A DNA stretch of 64,000 nt, taken from positions 73,092 through 137,091 of the forward strand of contig NZ_JBFDAH010000012.1 of assembly GCF_040719265.1 (NCBI RefSeq), written 5' to 3'. Positions 16,791-26,161 of the stretch are shown here, one piece after another. The stretch comes from Aliikangiella maris (GTDB lineage: Bacteria; Pseudomonadota; Gammaproteobacteria; Enterobacterales; Kangiellaceae). Each line of letters starts with the position of its first letter. Position 1 is the first letter of the stretch. The notes under the pieces were generated by a model that saw only the letters and a list, made by a program, of their open reading frames with translations, searched no databases and was not told the DNA's origin. Made by a program: the position numbers and the translations under genes.

Positions 16791-17444
16791 TTAAAAGATA
16801 AAGCGGTTAGCTCGCTCAGCGTTTATCATGGGTTGCGCTGCAACTGGAAATAAAATCTCGATATCCCACTCTTTATTGTCTGTCAGTTTGCATAAACAAG
16901 CATTTTGTGCCAAATGATCGCCAAGAATTGCGGCAATTCTGCCGGTGTGAGACAGGTTTTTTTTCATTACATCAGGCAGTTTTTCCATTGCTGATGTGAT
17001 AAGTATTGCATCGTATGGCGCATGTGCCAGCCAGCCTTCGGTTGCATCAAACTCTTCAAATGTGACATTTTCAACCGCCAGCGCGCCTACTTTTTGTTGT
17101 GAAAACTCAACGAATTCACTGATGATATCGACGCTATAGACATGTTTTGCCAGTTTTCCAAGTATGGCGCTGGCATAGCCATGACCGCAGCCAATTTCCA
17201 AAACTTTTTCTTGTCCTTCCAGAGTTAAAGCCTGGATCATGCGGGCCAACTCGCGTGGTGCAAGCATTGACTGGTTATGCCCTAAAGGTATTGCAACATC
17301 GGCATAAGCTAAATTACGATGTTCTTCGGGGACAAACTGCTCGCGAGGAATCGTTGCCATTGCCCCCAGCAGTTTTTTATCAAAAACTTTCCAGGGTTTG
17401 ATTTGCTGTTCAATCATATTGAATCGCGCTTTTTCAATATTCAT
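16791..17444 (-). CDS. Protein-L-isoaspartate O-methyltransferase family protein
   Basis: This 217-residue SAM-dependent methyltransferase is of the PCMT type. It has MIEQQIKPWKV and IPREQFVPEEHRNLAYAD at the N-terminus, the substrate loop HNQSMLAPRELARM, and motif I VLEIGCGHGYASAIL with VYSVDII as the ribose-binding acid. True Pcm repairs isoaspartyl residues. This branch, commonly found beside tolC in gammaproteobacteria, is shorter in the C-terminal part and may have another target. The divergent gene is nudF. I see no truncation. Confidence 0.85.
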   Translation of the reverse strand: MNIEKARFNMIEQQIKPWKVFDKKLLGAMATIPREQFVPEEHRNLAYADVAIPLGHNQSMLAPRELARMIQALTLEGQEKVLEIGCGHGYASAILGKLAKHVYSVDIISEFVEFSQQKVGALAVENVTFEEFDATEGWLAHAPYDAILITSAMEKLPDVMKKNLSHTGRIAAILGDHLAQNACLCKLTDNKEWDIEILFPVAAQPMINAERANRFIF

Positions 17445-17564
17445 TTACTGCCAACTCTCAGTGTGATTGATTCTGGTTATTTTGTACTACACAGCTTAAT
17501 ATTAGCAATGATCTGCTATAAAAATCCTATTAAATATTCAATTACTTGTTACGAGTTTCAACGA

Positions 17565-18197
17565 ATGAAAAATACCGAGCAACTAAAATATGAGATTTTA
17601 AAGACTGAAAACGGGTTTAACGGTTATTTTAAAATCAACCGGTATACTATTCGGCAGCAATTATTTGCCGGTGGTTGGAGTGAACCATTTCAACGAGAAT
17701 TATTTGAGCGTGGTCATGCCGCAGCCGTGTTGCTGCTTGATCCACTGAAAGAACGATTGGCATTGGTAGAGCAATTTAGGCCTGGCGCCATGGAAACAGA
17801 AGCTTATCCTTGGATAACTGAGCCAGTGGCGGGCATTATTGAGACTGGTGAAACACCAGGGAATGTTGTGCGCCGAGAATCAATTGAAGAAGCCGGATGT
17901 GAGATTAAGCGACTGCGTCAAATTTATAAATATTTGGTGAGTCCTGGTGGTTGTACTGAAACGGTATGTCTGTATCTGGGAGAAATTGATAGCACAACTT
18001 TGCCGGAATTAGGTGGTTTAGATGATGAGAATGAAGATATTCGAATTGTGAATATTTCTATTGACGAAGCATTTCAACGTCTTGACCGTGGCGAATTTAA
18101 TAATGCAATGATGCTAATTGCCATTCAATGGCTCAAATTAAATTGGTCAAACCGAGAAAATATTTGGGAAAATAGTGAGATTGAACACAAAAACTAG
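17565..18197 (+). CDS. nudF: ADP-ribose pyrophosphatase (Nudix)
   Basis: This 210-residue Nudix hydrolase has the full Nudix box at 90-112: G90, E96, R104-E105, E108-E109 and G111. It also has the ADP-ribose-type features GHAAAVLLLDP, LVEQFRPGA and YKYLVSPGGCTE. It cleaves ADP-ribose to AMP and ribose 5-phosphate. ATG 17565 is preferred over an extended frame starting inside the opposite methyltransferase gene. It is first in the nudF-DUF1249-cpdA-parE order known from E. coli (where yqiA intervenes before parE; yqiA is not present here). Confidence 0.92.
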   Translation: MKNTEQLKYEILKTENGFNGYFKINRYTIRQQLFAGGWSEPFQRELFERGHAAAVLLLDPLKERLALVEQFRPGAMETEAYPWITEPVAGIIETGETPGNVVRRESIEEAGCEIKRLRQIYKYLVSPGGCTETVCLYLGEIDSTTLPELGGLDDENEDIRIVNISIDEAFQRLDRGEFNNAMMLIAIQWLKLNWSNRENIWENSEIEHKN

Positions 18198-18368
18198 AAA
18201 AAGTTACCTAAACTAAAACAACGACAAGATTATTGAGATAATCTTAGTAGTTTAATCAACCCGTTAACCGACAAAAAGTCAGGTTGTTTGTGTTAATTGA
18301 GCTGTTTCTGGTCATTTGAACGAAATGTAGTAACTGACACTTGCAGTATTTGGTGTTTTGGAATGTGG

Positions 18369-18953
18369 ATGAGTGAGTCTTTAATCGTTAGCAATAAAAA
18401 TAAGCTACGTGAACAATATAAGCCTGATTTAACAGCGATGCTGTCGCAGTGCGAAATAAATTACTGGTTGTTAAATCAATTAATACCTGAGTTAACTCTG
18501 TCTGGTAAACAGCGTGCTTTAAACTCAGCAGTGGGGACTGCTTGTAATAAGCCCCGAGAATTGGCAAATCAACCTTACTCTGGCGTATCGGCAAGCAAGG
18601 TTTGTGAAAAACGTTTTATTGTGAAGACTTCCGCAATTCAATTGGTATTTACAATAACTGATTTGGCTCCTTATACAACAACGACTAAACTTACCATAAA
18701 TACACCTGAAATCGGTATTGAACGTGAACTGTCACTAATTGTTCGACTGTATCATGATGTTAAAATGATGGAAGTTATGGAAGGTTCTGGACCGTCAGCT
18801 ATGGCCGCAATATACCCTGCAAATGCACAACGAAAAAATGTTGATGAAAAACGCCAAGTTAATCAATTTGTCGGGGAGTGCCTGAAAGCCTGCTTTGAAA
18901 AGAAAGTGCACAACACCACCCAACCACAAGGAGAACAACCTTATCATGGCTGA
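18369..18953 (+). CDS. DUF1249 (YqiB-like) protein
   Basis: A 194-residue protein of the DUF1249 family. The diagnostic parts are YKPDLTAMLSQCEINYWLLN near the N-terminus and LIVRLYHDVKMMEVM near residue 140, with a QVNQFVGECLKACF tail. No function is known. The two candidate starts are 18363 and 18369; the latter gives the family-like MSES start. The stop overlaps the cpdA start by eight bases, so the pair is translationally coupled. It lies between nudF and cpdA as in E. coli. Confidence 0.85.
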   Translation: MSESLIVSNKNKLREQYKPDLTAMLSQCEINYWLLNQLIPELTLSGKQRALNSAVGTACNKPRELANQPYSGVSASKVCEKRFIVKTSAIQLVFTITDLAPYTTTTKLTINTPEIGIERELSLIVRLYHDVKMMEVMEGSGPSAMAAIYPANAQRKNVDEKRQVNQFVGECLKACFEKKVHNTTQPQGEQPYHG

Positions 18954-19785
18954 TAAAATCGATATGCTCCCTTATGAGATACAGCCAGCGCAAACAGATG
19001 TTGTGCGTTTGGCACAAATTACCGATTGCCATATTTTTGCTGATCCTGAGGGATGCCTGCTAGGTTTGAATACTCGCGATAGTTTTGAAGCTGTCTGCGA
19101 TCGCCTTAAGCGCGAAGAATGGCGTCCAGATGCCCTGCTTGCCACAGGTGACTTATCACAAGATGCATCTCCACAAGCTTATAAATATTTAGCTGATTAT
19201 TTTAAGTCGATGCAACTGGCGACTTTTTGGCTTGCTGGTAATCATGACGACTCCGATACCATGGAAATGTACTTAAGCAACAGTAGTGTTTTTCCTGCAA
19301 AACAGATTTTAATTGGTGACTGGCAAATCTTAATGCTGGATTCGTCGGTAAAAGGCAAGGTGCACGGTCACTTGTCTAATTATCAGATGGCATTTTTGGC
19401 GCGTGCGTTAAAACGTTACCCCGAAAAACATGCCCTTATTTGTCTACATCATCAACCCGTGGATGTGGGATGTGAGTGGCTGGATCAAATTGGTTTGCAT
19501 AACGCCGATGAGTTAGCTGCGTTAATTGCTCGCCACAACCAGGTCAAAGGGGTGTTGTGGGGGCATATCCACCAGGAGTTTCAACGTTCAATTAATGGAG
19601 TTCAATGGATTGCTACACCTTCTAGTTGTGTTCAGTTTGAGCCGGGATCGATTGATTTCAGTGCTGGTGTCGAAGCGCCAGGCTATCGATATCTGAATCT
19701 TTATGCCGATGGACGTATTGAGTCGGTTGTTCACCGAATCAATAATGTCGAATTTGAAGTTGACTATTCTATTAAAGGCTACTAG
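18946..19785 (+). CDS. cpdA: 3',5'-cyclic-AMP phosphodiesterase
   Basis: This 279-residue class III metallophosphoesterase has the motifs in order: QITDCHIF (D, H), ATGDLSQD, GNHDD, CLHHQPV and GHIHQE, which together build the dinuclear metal site. CpdA lowers cAMP and so tunes CRP. The start ATG with AAGGAG seven bases upstream lies inside the end of the DUF1249 gene. A hairpin with a T tract follows about 30 bases after the stop. Confidence 0.93.
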   Translation: MADKIDMLPYEIQPAQTDVVRLAQITDCHIFADPEGCLLGLNTRDSFEAVCDRLKREEWRPDALLATGDLSQDASPQAYKYLADYFKSMQLATFWLAGNHDDSDTMEMYLSNSSVFPAKQILIGDWQILMLDSSVKGKVHGHLSNYQMAFLARALKRYPEKHALICLHHQPVDVGCEWLDQIGLHNADELAALIARHNQVKGVLWGHIHQEFQRSINGVQWIATPSSCVQFEPGSIDFSAGVEAPGYRYLNLYADGRIESVVHRINNVEFEVDYSIKGY

Positions 19786-19814
19786 CTTATCTGGGCAAAA
19801 GTATCACTCATCAG

Positions 19815-19855
19815 ACTGGTGTTTATTTGTTGTTGCTGAATAAATAATCACCAGT
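19815..19855 (+). terminator. Probable terminator after cpdA
   Basis: ACTGGTG (19815-19821) plus TTTATTT pairs with an AATAAAT-like arm and CACCAGT (19849-19855). ATTTT follows. The loop is large, so strength is uncertain. Confidence 0.5.
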
Positions 19856-19960
19856 ATTTTCAATATTTTAACAACAGGTGTTGCGTTTAAAATTAAATGA
19901 CGCGATTATACACCGTTAACAAATTACTCCGATCAACCTTAACTTAAGCTTAGGAATTCG

Positions 19961-21847
19961 ATGTCTAGTTCTTATAATTCCGATTCAATAGAAGTTCTCA
20001 GTGGATTAGATCCTGTTAAAAAACGTCCTGGAATGTATACCGATACCGCCAGACCAAATCATTTGGCCCAGGAAGTTATCGATAACAGTGTCGACGAAGC
20101 ATTAGCCGGCCATTGTAAAAATTTACAGGTAATTCTGCATGAAGATGGGGCGCTCGAAGTTCAGGATGATGGTCGTGGTATGCCTGTCGATATTCATCCT
20201 GAAGAAGGTATTAGTGGCGTCGAATTGATTTTGACCAAGCTACATGCTGGCGGTAAGTTTTCTAATAAAAACTATCAGTTTTCTGGTGGGTTGCATGGCG
20301 TTGGTATTTCTGTGGTTAATGCGCTTTCATCTCGGGTTGAAGTTTATGTCAAACGTGATGGCAAACAGTTTGCTATCAGTTTTGCCAATGGTGATGTATG
20401 TGAGTCACTAAAAGAGATTGGTGAAGTTGGCAAACGAAATACGGGTACAACGGTTAAATTTTGGCCGGATCCACAATATTTCGATACACCAAAATATTCT
20501 GTTGCCAAACTTAAGTATTTGTTGCGTGCTAAAGCTGTATTATGTCCTGGCTTGAGTGTAACGCTGGTCGAAACGAATGGCGAAAAAACACAGTGGCTCT
20601 ATGAAGATGGGTTGCGAGATTATTTAAAAGGCGCCAGTGTTGATGTGGAATGCCTGCCAGAGGAGCCGTTTTGTGGTAATTTTTCTGGTGATACCGAAGC
20701 GGTTGACTGGGCACTGTTTTGGTTGCCGGAGGGTGGTGAGGTTTTAAATGAGAGCTATGTCAATCTGATTCCAACACCTTTGGGTGGCACCCATGTTAAC
20801 GGCCTGAGAAACGGCCTGTTAGATGCGATGAAAGAGTTTTGTGAGTTTCGTAATAGTCTGCCTCGAGGAGTAAAATTAACGGCAGATGATTTGTGGCATG
20901 GGTTGTCATTTGTCTTGTCGGTAAAAATGCAGGATCCACAGTTTTCTGGCCAAACGAAAGAGCGATTGTCATCGCGCCAGTCAGCCGCCTTTGTTTCTGG
21001 CATTGTCAAAGACGCCTTCTCGTTATGGTTAAATCAAAATCCAAACTATGGCGATAGGCTGGCTGAGATTACGATTGCCAACGCACATAAACGTTTGCGT
21101 TCTAATAAAAAAGTTGTACGTAAAAAGGTGACGAGTGGGCCAGCTTTACCGGGTAAATTGGCTGATTGTGTTGGTCAGGATTCAATGGCCAGTGAACTGT
21201 TTTTGGTAGAGGGTGATTCTGCGGGGGGATCGGCGAAGCAGGCGCGTGATAAAGAGTTTCAGGCAATCATGCCGCTACGCGGAAAAATCTTGAACACTTG
21301 GGAAGTAGACTCGGGTGAAATTCTTGCCTCTCAAGAAGTACACGACATTTCGGTTGCACTAGGACTTGATCCTGGATCGACTGATTTATCGAATTTAAGA
21401 TATGGAAAAATTTGTATTCTGGCTGATGCAGACTCCGACGGTTTACACATTGCGACACTATTATGTGCATTGTTTGTACGCCATTTTACCGCGTTGGTTG
21501 AAGCTGGTCATGTGTATGTTGCTATGCCGCCGCTATACCGGATTGATATCGGTAAAGAAGTTTACTATGCGCTCGATGAAGCTGAAAAAGTCGGTGTTTT
21601 GGACCGAATTAAGGCTGAGAAAAAACGAGGTAATGTGAATGTGCAACGTTTTAAAGGATTGGGTGAAATGAATCCTAAGCAATTACGCGAAACAACCATG
21701 GCAACAGAAACCCGTCGATTGGTGCAGCTGACAATTGACTCTCACGAATCAACCAATGAAGTGATGGATATGCTGTTAGCCAAAAAACGTTCTGGTGATC
21801 GTAAAAGTTGGCTGGAAGAAAAAGGCAATCTGGCAGAAATTGATTAA
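19961..21847 (+). CDS. parE: DNA topoisomerase IV subunit B
   Basis: This 628-residue type IIA topoisomerase ATPase subunit has GHKL motifs EVIDNSVDEALAGH, DDGRGMPVD and GGLHGVGISVVNALS. The TOPRIM domain has LFLVEGDSAGGSAKQARD and LADADSDGLHI. The length matches ParE (about 630) rather than GyrB (about 800, with an extra insertion). With ParC, encoded 134 bases downstream, it decatenates daughter chromosomes. The QRDR-equivalent region looks wild type. Confidence 0.96.
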   Translation: MSSSYNSDSIEVLSGLDPVKKRPGMYTDTARPNHLAQEVIDNSVDEALAGHCKNLQVILHEDGALEVQDDGRGMPVDIHPEEGISGVELILTKLHAGGKFSNKNYQFSGGLHGVGISVVNALSSRVEVYVKRDGKQFAISFANGDVCESLKEIGEVGKRNTGTTVKFWPDPQYFDTPKYSVAKLKYLLRAKAVLCPGLSVTLVETNGEKTQWLYEDGLRDYLKGASVDVECLPEEPFCGNFSGDTEAVDWALFWLPEGGEVLNESYVNLIPTPLGGTHVNGLRNGLLDAMKEFCEFRNSLPRGVKLTADDLWHGLSFVLSVKMQDPQFSGQTKERLSSRQSAAFVSGIVKDAFSLWLNQNPNYGDRLAEITIANAHKRLRSNKKVVRKKVTSGPALPGKLADCVGQDSMASELFLVEGDSAGGSAKQARDKEFQAIMPLRGKILNTWEVDSGEILASQEVHDISVALGLDPGSTDLSNLRYGKICILADADSDGLHIATLLCALFVRHFTALVEAGHVYVAMPPLYRIDIGKEVYYALDEAEKVGVLDRIKAEKKRGNVNVQRFKGLGEMNPKQLRETTMATETRRLVQLTIDSHESTNEVMDMLLAKKRSGDRKSWLEEKGNLAEID

Positions 21848-21981
21848 CTTTAGCACTTGATAAAATGCTTTAAGTTTAATTAATTAAATTTAAATCCAAC
21901 GAGACTGATTCTGTTAAATACAACTATAGCTAACGGTCCAGTCCAATTAAAACCAATATTTTGAGTAGCTAATAAAGAACT

Positions 21982-24219
21982 ATGGAATTAAATTTTGACG
22001 GTGTAGAACAACAAACTCTCTCTGAATTTACCGAACAGGCATATCTGAATTATTCCATGTACGTCATTATGGATAGAGCGTTACCGCATATTGGTGATGG
22101 CCTGAAACCGGTACAAAGACGAATCATTTACGCGATGAGCGAGTTGGGCTTAAAAGCGAGTGCCAAGTATAAAAAGTCGGCTCGAACGGTCGGGGATGTA
22201 TTAGGTAAATTTCATCCGCATGGCGATAGTGCATGTTATGAAGCCATGGTATTGATGGCGCAGCCATTTTCTTATCGGTACCCTTTGATTGACGGCCAAG
22301 GCAACTGGGGGGCTCCCGATGATCCTAAGTCATTTGCAGCAATGCGTTATACCGAGTCGCGTTTGTCGAAATACTCGGCTGTCTTATTGTCAGAGTTGGG
22401 GCAAGGAACAGTAGAGTGGGTGCCAAACTTTGATGGTACTTTGAAAGAGCCTAAAGTTTTACCGGCAAGACTGCCTAATTTGTTACTTAACGGTACCACT
22501 GGAATCGCTGTTGGTATGGCAACCGATATTCCGCCGCACAATCTCAATGAAATCGCGCAAGCCAGTATTCATTTATTAGACAACCCCAAAGCAGACATTG
22601 ATGAAATAATGTCGATTGTGCCTGGACCTGATTTTCCAACCCATGCTGAAATTATTACGCCAAAGGCTGAAATTAAACGGGTTTATGAAACGGGGCGCGG
22701 CAGTATCAAAATGCGCGCAGTTTATCGTAGCGAAGAGGGCGAAATTGTGGTCCATGCGTTGCCTCATCAAGTATCGGGAGCAAAAGTTCTTGAACAGATT
22801 GCTTCACAAATGCAGGCTAAAAAGTTGCCGATGATTGCTGATTTACGTGATGAGTCTGACCATGAAAATCCGACTCGTCTGGTAATTGTGCCACGCTCTA
22901 ATCGGGTTGATGTTGAAGGTGTGATGAATCATTTGTTCGCGACGACTGATTTAGAAAAAAGCTACCGCGTTAATATGAATGTGATTGGCATTGATGGTCG
23001 CCCGCAAGTTAAAAGTCTGGTTAATTTTTTGCTTGAATGGTTGGAGTTTCGTACAGAAACAACCCGTTCTCGTTTGCAGCATCGATTGCAAAAAGTCAAT
23101 GATCGTTTACATATTTTAGATGGTTTATTGATCGCTTATTTGAATATTGACGAAGTCATTAAAATTATTCGTGAAGAAGAAAAGCCCAAACCTGTCTTAA
23201 TGGAAAGGTTTTCGCTGACAGATGTACAAGCAGAAGCCATTCTGGAATTAAAGCTGCGGCATTTGGCGAAACTGGAAGAAATGAAAATTAAAGGTGAGCA
23301 GGATGAACTGGCAAAAGAAAAAGCTGACCTGGAAAAAACACTTGGCTCGAAAACGCGTTTAAAATCTTTAGTAAAAAAAGAAATAAAAAATACCGCTAAA
23401 GAGTTTGGTGATGAACGACGTTCGCCAATTGTCGAGCGACAAGATGCCAAAGCGCTGAGTGAGACAGACTTAATGCCAAGTGAAGCGGTAACGGTTGTGT
23501 TGTCGAAAATGGGATGGGTTCGTTGTGCTAAAGGTCACGATGTTGATCCAACAGCGCTAAATTACAAAGCCGGCGATGATTTTTGCGCCGCAGCTAAAGG
23601 TAAAAGCAATCAAAATGCTGTTTTTCTTGATTCGACTGGACGAAGTTACGCTTTACCTGCGCATACCTTACCTTCGGCCAGAGGCCAGGGGGAGCCGCTG
23701 ACCGGTAAGCTTAATCCGGTTGCAGGGGCAACCTTTATTGGTACATTGATGGGCAGCGATGAACAAACCTTCTTGATTGCCAGCGATGCAGGGTATGGAT
23801 TTGTTGCACAATTTGCTGATTTTGTGACACGCATTAAAAATGGTAAAGCCTTGTTAACTTTACCTAAAGGTGCTCGGGTTTTATTGCCACAGGCCGTGGA
23901 GGATTATAATAATCAGTTGTGTGTTGCTGTTTCAAATGAAGGGCGAATGCTAGTCTTTCCTCTGACTGATTTGCCGCAATTGGCTAAGGGAAAAGGTAAT
24001 AAAATTATCGGTATCCCAGCCGCAAAATTGCAGGCACGTGAGGAGTTTGTAGTAAGCATTGCTGTTGTGACAACGGAGCAATCGCTCTTGGTTTACTCTG
24101 GTAAGCGCTATTTGCGCTTAAAACCATCCGATTTAGAACATTATCGCGGTGAACGTGGGCGTCGAGGCAATAAATTGCCTAGAGGATTCCAGAAAGTCGA
24201 CGCATTACAAATTGAATAA
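21982..24219 (+). CDS. parC: DNA topoisomerase IV subunit A
   Basis: This 745-residue protein has the type IIA cleavage/rejoining domain with R122-Y123 (AAMRYTESRLS). The quinolone-determining segment GKFHPHGDSACYEAMV keeps Ser83 and Glu87, equivalent to E. coli Ser80/Glu84, so no classical quinolone-resistance change is visible. The C-terminal beta-pinwheel region is short and ParC-like, and lacks the GyrA box. It is downstream of parE in the same direction, a probable operon. Confidence 0.96.
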   Translation: MELNFDGVEQQTLSEFTEQAYLNYSMYVIMDRALPHIGDGLKPVQRRIIYAMSELGLKASAKYKKSARTVGDVLGKFHPHGDSACYEAMVLMAQPFSYRYPLIDGQGNWGAPDDPKSFAAMRYTESRLSKYSAVLLSELGQGTVEWVPNFDGTLKEPKVLPARLPNLLLNGTTGIAVGMATDIPPHNLNEIAQASIHLLDNPKADIDEIMSIVPGPDFPTHAEIITPKAEIKRVYETGRGSIKMRAVYRSEEGEIVVHALPHQVSGAKVLEQIASQMQAKKLPMIADLRDESDHENPTRLVIVPRSNRVDVEGVMNHLFATTDLEKSYRVNMNVIGIDGRPQVKSLVNFLLEWLEFRTETTRSRLQHRLQKVNDRLHILDGLLIAYLNIDEVIKIIREEEKPKPVLMERFSLTDVQAEAILELKLRHLAKLEEMKIKGEQDELAKEKADLEKTLGSKTRLKSLVKKEIKNTAKEFGDERRSPIVERQDAKALSETDLMPSEAVTVVLSKMGWVRCAKGHDVDPTALNYKAGDDFCAAAKGKSNQNAVFLDSTGRSYALPAHTLPSARGQGEPLTGKLNPVAGATFIGTLMGSDEQTFLIASDAGYGFVAQFADFVTRIKNGKALLTLPKGARVLLPQAVEDYNNQLCVAVSNEGRMLVFPLTDLPQLAKGKGNKIIGIPAAKLQAREEFVVSIAVVTTEQSLLVYSGKRYLRLKPSDLEHYRGERGRRGNKLPRGFQKVDALQIE

Positions 24220-24296
24220 CTGGAATTTTACCAAAAGCCAGCCCTTGTTAAAAAATTGCGCTATATTTTTATGAGGGCTTGTGGTTAGTAGGCTAA

Positions 24297-25166
24297 ATGT
24301 GTAGTAGGTTATTGCAATTGAACTCTTCGATAAGTGACAAACAGGTTTTAGAAGGAATCTATATACCTCCCCAACCGGGGCTGATTGAACAACTGGAAAG
24401 ATGTGGTGCAGATTTAGATAAAATTGCTGATGTAATATCGATTGATCCTGGCGTCAGTGCTGCAATTATCAAAATTGTCAATTCGCCCGTATTCGGCTTA
24501 GTTAATAAAATTGGCTCAATCCCTCAGGCCGTAGTCATGCTTGGTGTCGATAGAGTCACCAGCATTTTGAAAACTTTGTTACTGCGTAAATCGATGTCCG
24601 ATATTACTTCTCGATTAGATATGCAGCTTTTTTGGCAAAGCTCGGTTTCAGTCGCTTGCGTCGCTTCAACGATTTGTCGTCAATTAAATCTTTCAATGGC
24701 AGATGAAGCCTATACGCTGGGGTTGTTTCATAACTGCGGAGTACCGGTAATGGCCGCCCGCTATAGTAACTACCAGCAAGTGATGGAGTTTGCCTATAGC
24801 CGTGAAGATGGACGTATTACCAGTGAAGAATTTGCTAATTTTGGTGTACACCATGCGGCTGCCGGGTATCGGATTGCCCGAGTTTGGAATTTACCTAAAG
24901 TACTCTGTCTGGCGGTCAAAAATCATCATTCGGTTGCCCGTGTGCTAGATGATAGCTCTATTGAAAGTCCTACTTTGAAAACCTTGTTGTGTGTGCTCAA
25001 AATGGCGGAACATATAGTGAATTTGCCCGAAAAACTGGCGCAGTCTGATGTTGATTTCGAATGGGAAAAAATTAGCCCGCGTGTACTGGAATTCTCAGGA
25101 TTATCTGAATATGACTTTGAAGATCTTGAGGATGCGGTTCATTACACCCTCAACGGTGACTATTGA
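24297..25166 (+). CDS. HDOD-domain signalling protein
   Basis: This 289-residue protein consists of one HDOD domain: PPQPGLIEQLERCGADLDKIADVI, then DPGVSAAIIKIVNSPVFGL, IGSIPQAVVMLGVDRVTSIL and a late NHHSV. HDOD proteins are non-enzymatic relatives of HD phosphohydrolases linked to stress, motility and cyclic-di-GMP circuits. The start codon context is poor, so the exact N-terminus is uncertain. The stop abuts the stop of the opposite-strand diguanylate cyclase gene with no spacer. It follows parC by 77 bases and could be read from the same transcript. Confidence 0.85.
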   Translation: MCSRLLQLNSSISDKQVLEGIYIPPQPGLIEQLERCGADLDKIADVISIDPGVSAAIIKIVNSPVFGLVNKIGSIPQAVVMLGVDRVTSILKTLLLRKSMSDITSRLDMQLFWQSSVSVACVASTICRQLNLSMADEAYTLGLFHNCGVPVMAARYSNYQQVMEFAYSREDGRITSEEFANFGVHHAAAGYRIARVWNLPKVLCLAVKNHHSVARVLDDSSIESPTLKTLLCVLKMAEHIVNLPEKLAQSDVDFEWEKISPRVLEFSGLSEYDFEDLEDAVHYTLNGDY

Positions 25167-26138
25167 TTAGCGTTCATCTGTTTTGTTTTTAATAGATGTT
25201 TGATTTCGTCCGTTTTCTTTTGATGCGTAGAGTGCCTGATCGGCCAATTCAATCCATTCTTTTGGTGAGTCAATATTTTTTGATAATTCGCAAATACCCA
25301 GACTGATAGTAAACTGAATAACACGTAATTCGTAGGTAATGCTTTGCTTTTCGATAGCCATGCGTAAGCGCTCGGCGAATTTTAATGCGCCATTGATATT
25401 CGTATTGGTCAACATGACTACAAACTCCTCACCGCCGTAACGACCACAAACATCGATATCGCGGGTAACCTTTTGTAAGGTTTGCGCACAAGCGCGAATT
25501 ACTTCGTCACCAGCCTGGTGTCCATAGGTGTCATTGACCTTTTTAAAATGGTCGATATCAAATATAACCAGTGTGCAGCTTTCTCGATAGCGCTGATATT
25601 TGGCAAACTCTTCCTCTTGTCTTTCTTGCCAGTAACCACGGTTATTGAGATTCGTGAGCCGGTCAGTCCGACTGAGAAATTCCAGTTGCTGGTTGGCGTT
25701 TTCAAGGGCCAGCTTACTGGTAGCGATATCAGTAACATCATAAACAATGATACAAATGTTGGTTACCTCGCCAGAAGAGGAGGTTAGCGGAAATACTGAA
25801 ATATTCTGGTACATATGCTCAGCGGTACCGGTAATTGGGCGATAGTTTCTGAATTTGAAAATATAAGGACGCTGCTCCCAAATACTGAAAGCCCGGCTGT
25901 GTAATTGAAACACCGATTCGACTTTATGCTGAAACCAGTCCACTGGAATTTCAGGAAACAACTCAAAGATGTTTCTGCCTTTGACTTTGTGAGCCAAAAT
26001 GCCACTGTGGTTTTCCATAAAGGCATTCCATACCTGTACTTCATTTTCACGATTGAGGACAAGTAGGCCGGCATCGATATTTTGCAGCATATCGGCCATC
26101 CAGTGAAATTCTCGAAGTTGTTCTATGTTGGTTTCCAT
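25167..26138 (-). CDS. PAS-GGDEF diguanylate cyclase
   Basis: This 323-residue cytoplasmic protein has an N-terminal PAS domain (about 10-130; NIDAGLLVLNRENEVQVWNAFM, SVFPLTSSSGEVTNICIIVYDVT), a short coiled-coil linker and a GGDEF domain (about 150-315). The active-site GGEEF is preceded five residues earlier by RDID, which fits the inhibitory RxxD site. It should therefore synthesise cyclic-di-GMP under product inhibition. It lies 23 bases downstream of the receiver/CheC-like gene on the same strand, a probable two-gene unit, so its activity may be tied to that receiver. Confidence 0.9.
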   Translation of the reverse strand: METNIEQLREFHWMADMLQNIDAGLLVLNRENEVQVWNAFMENHSGILAHKVKGRNIFELFPEIPVDWFQHKVESVFQLHSRAFSIWEQRPYIFKFRNYRPITGTAEHMYQNISVFPLTSSSGEVTNICIIVYDVTDIATSKLALENANQQLEFLSRTDRLTNLNNRGYWQERQEEEFAKYQRYRESCTLVIFDIDHFKKVNDTYGHQAGDEVIRACAQTLQKVTRDIDVCGRYGGEEFVVMLTNTNINGALKFAERLRMAIEKQSITYELRVIQFTISLGICELSKNIDSPKEWIELADQALYASKENGRNQTSIKNKTDER

Positions 26139-26161
26139 GAATACCAGATAAGGTTGATAGT

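Noticed and set aside
17319..17564. N-terminal extension of nudF
   Set aside because: It runs through the opposite-strand methyltransferase gene and has no conserved sequence; ATG 17565 gives a full-length Nudix protein.
21982..24219. Second gyrase A gene
   Set aside because: The gene follows parE, lacks a GyrA box and has a short C-terminal domain; ParC is the better call.
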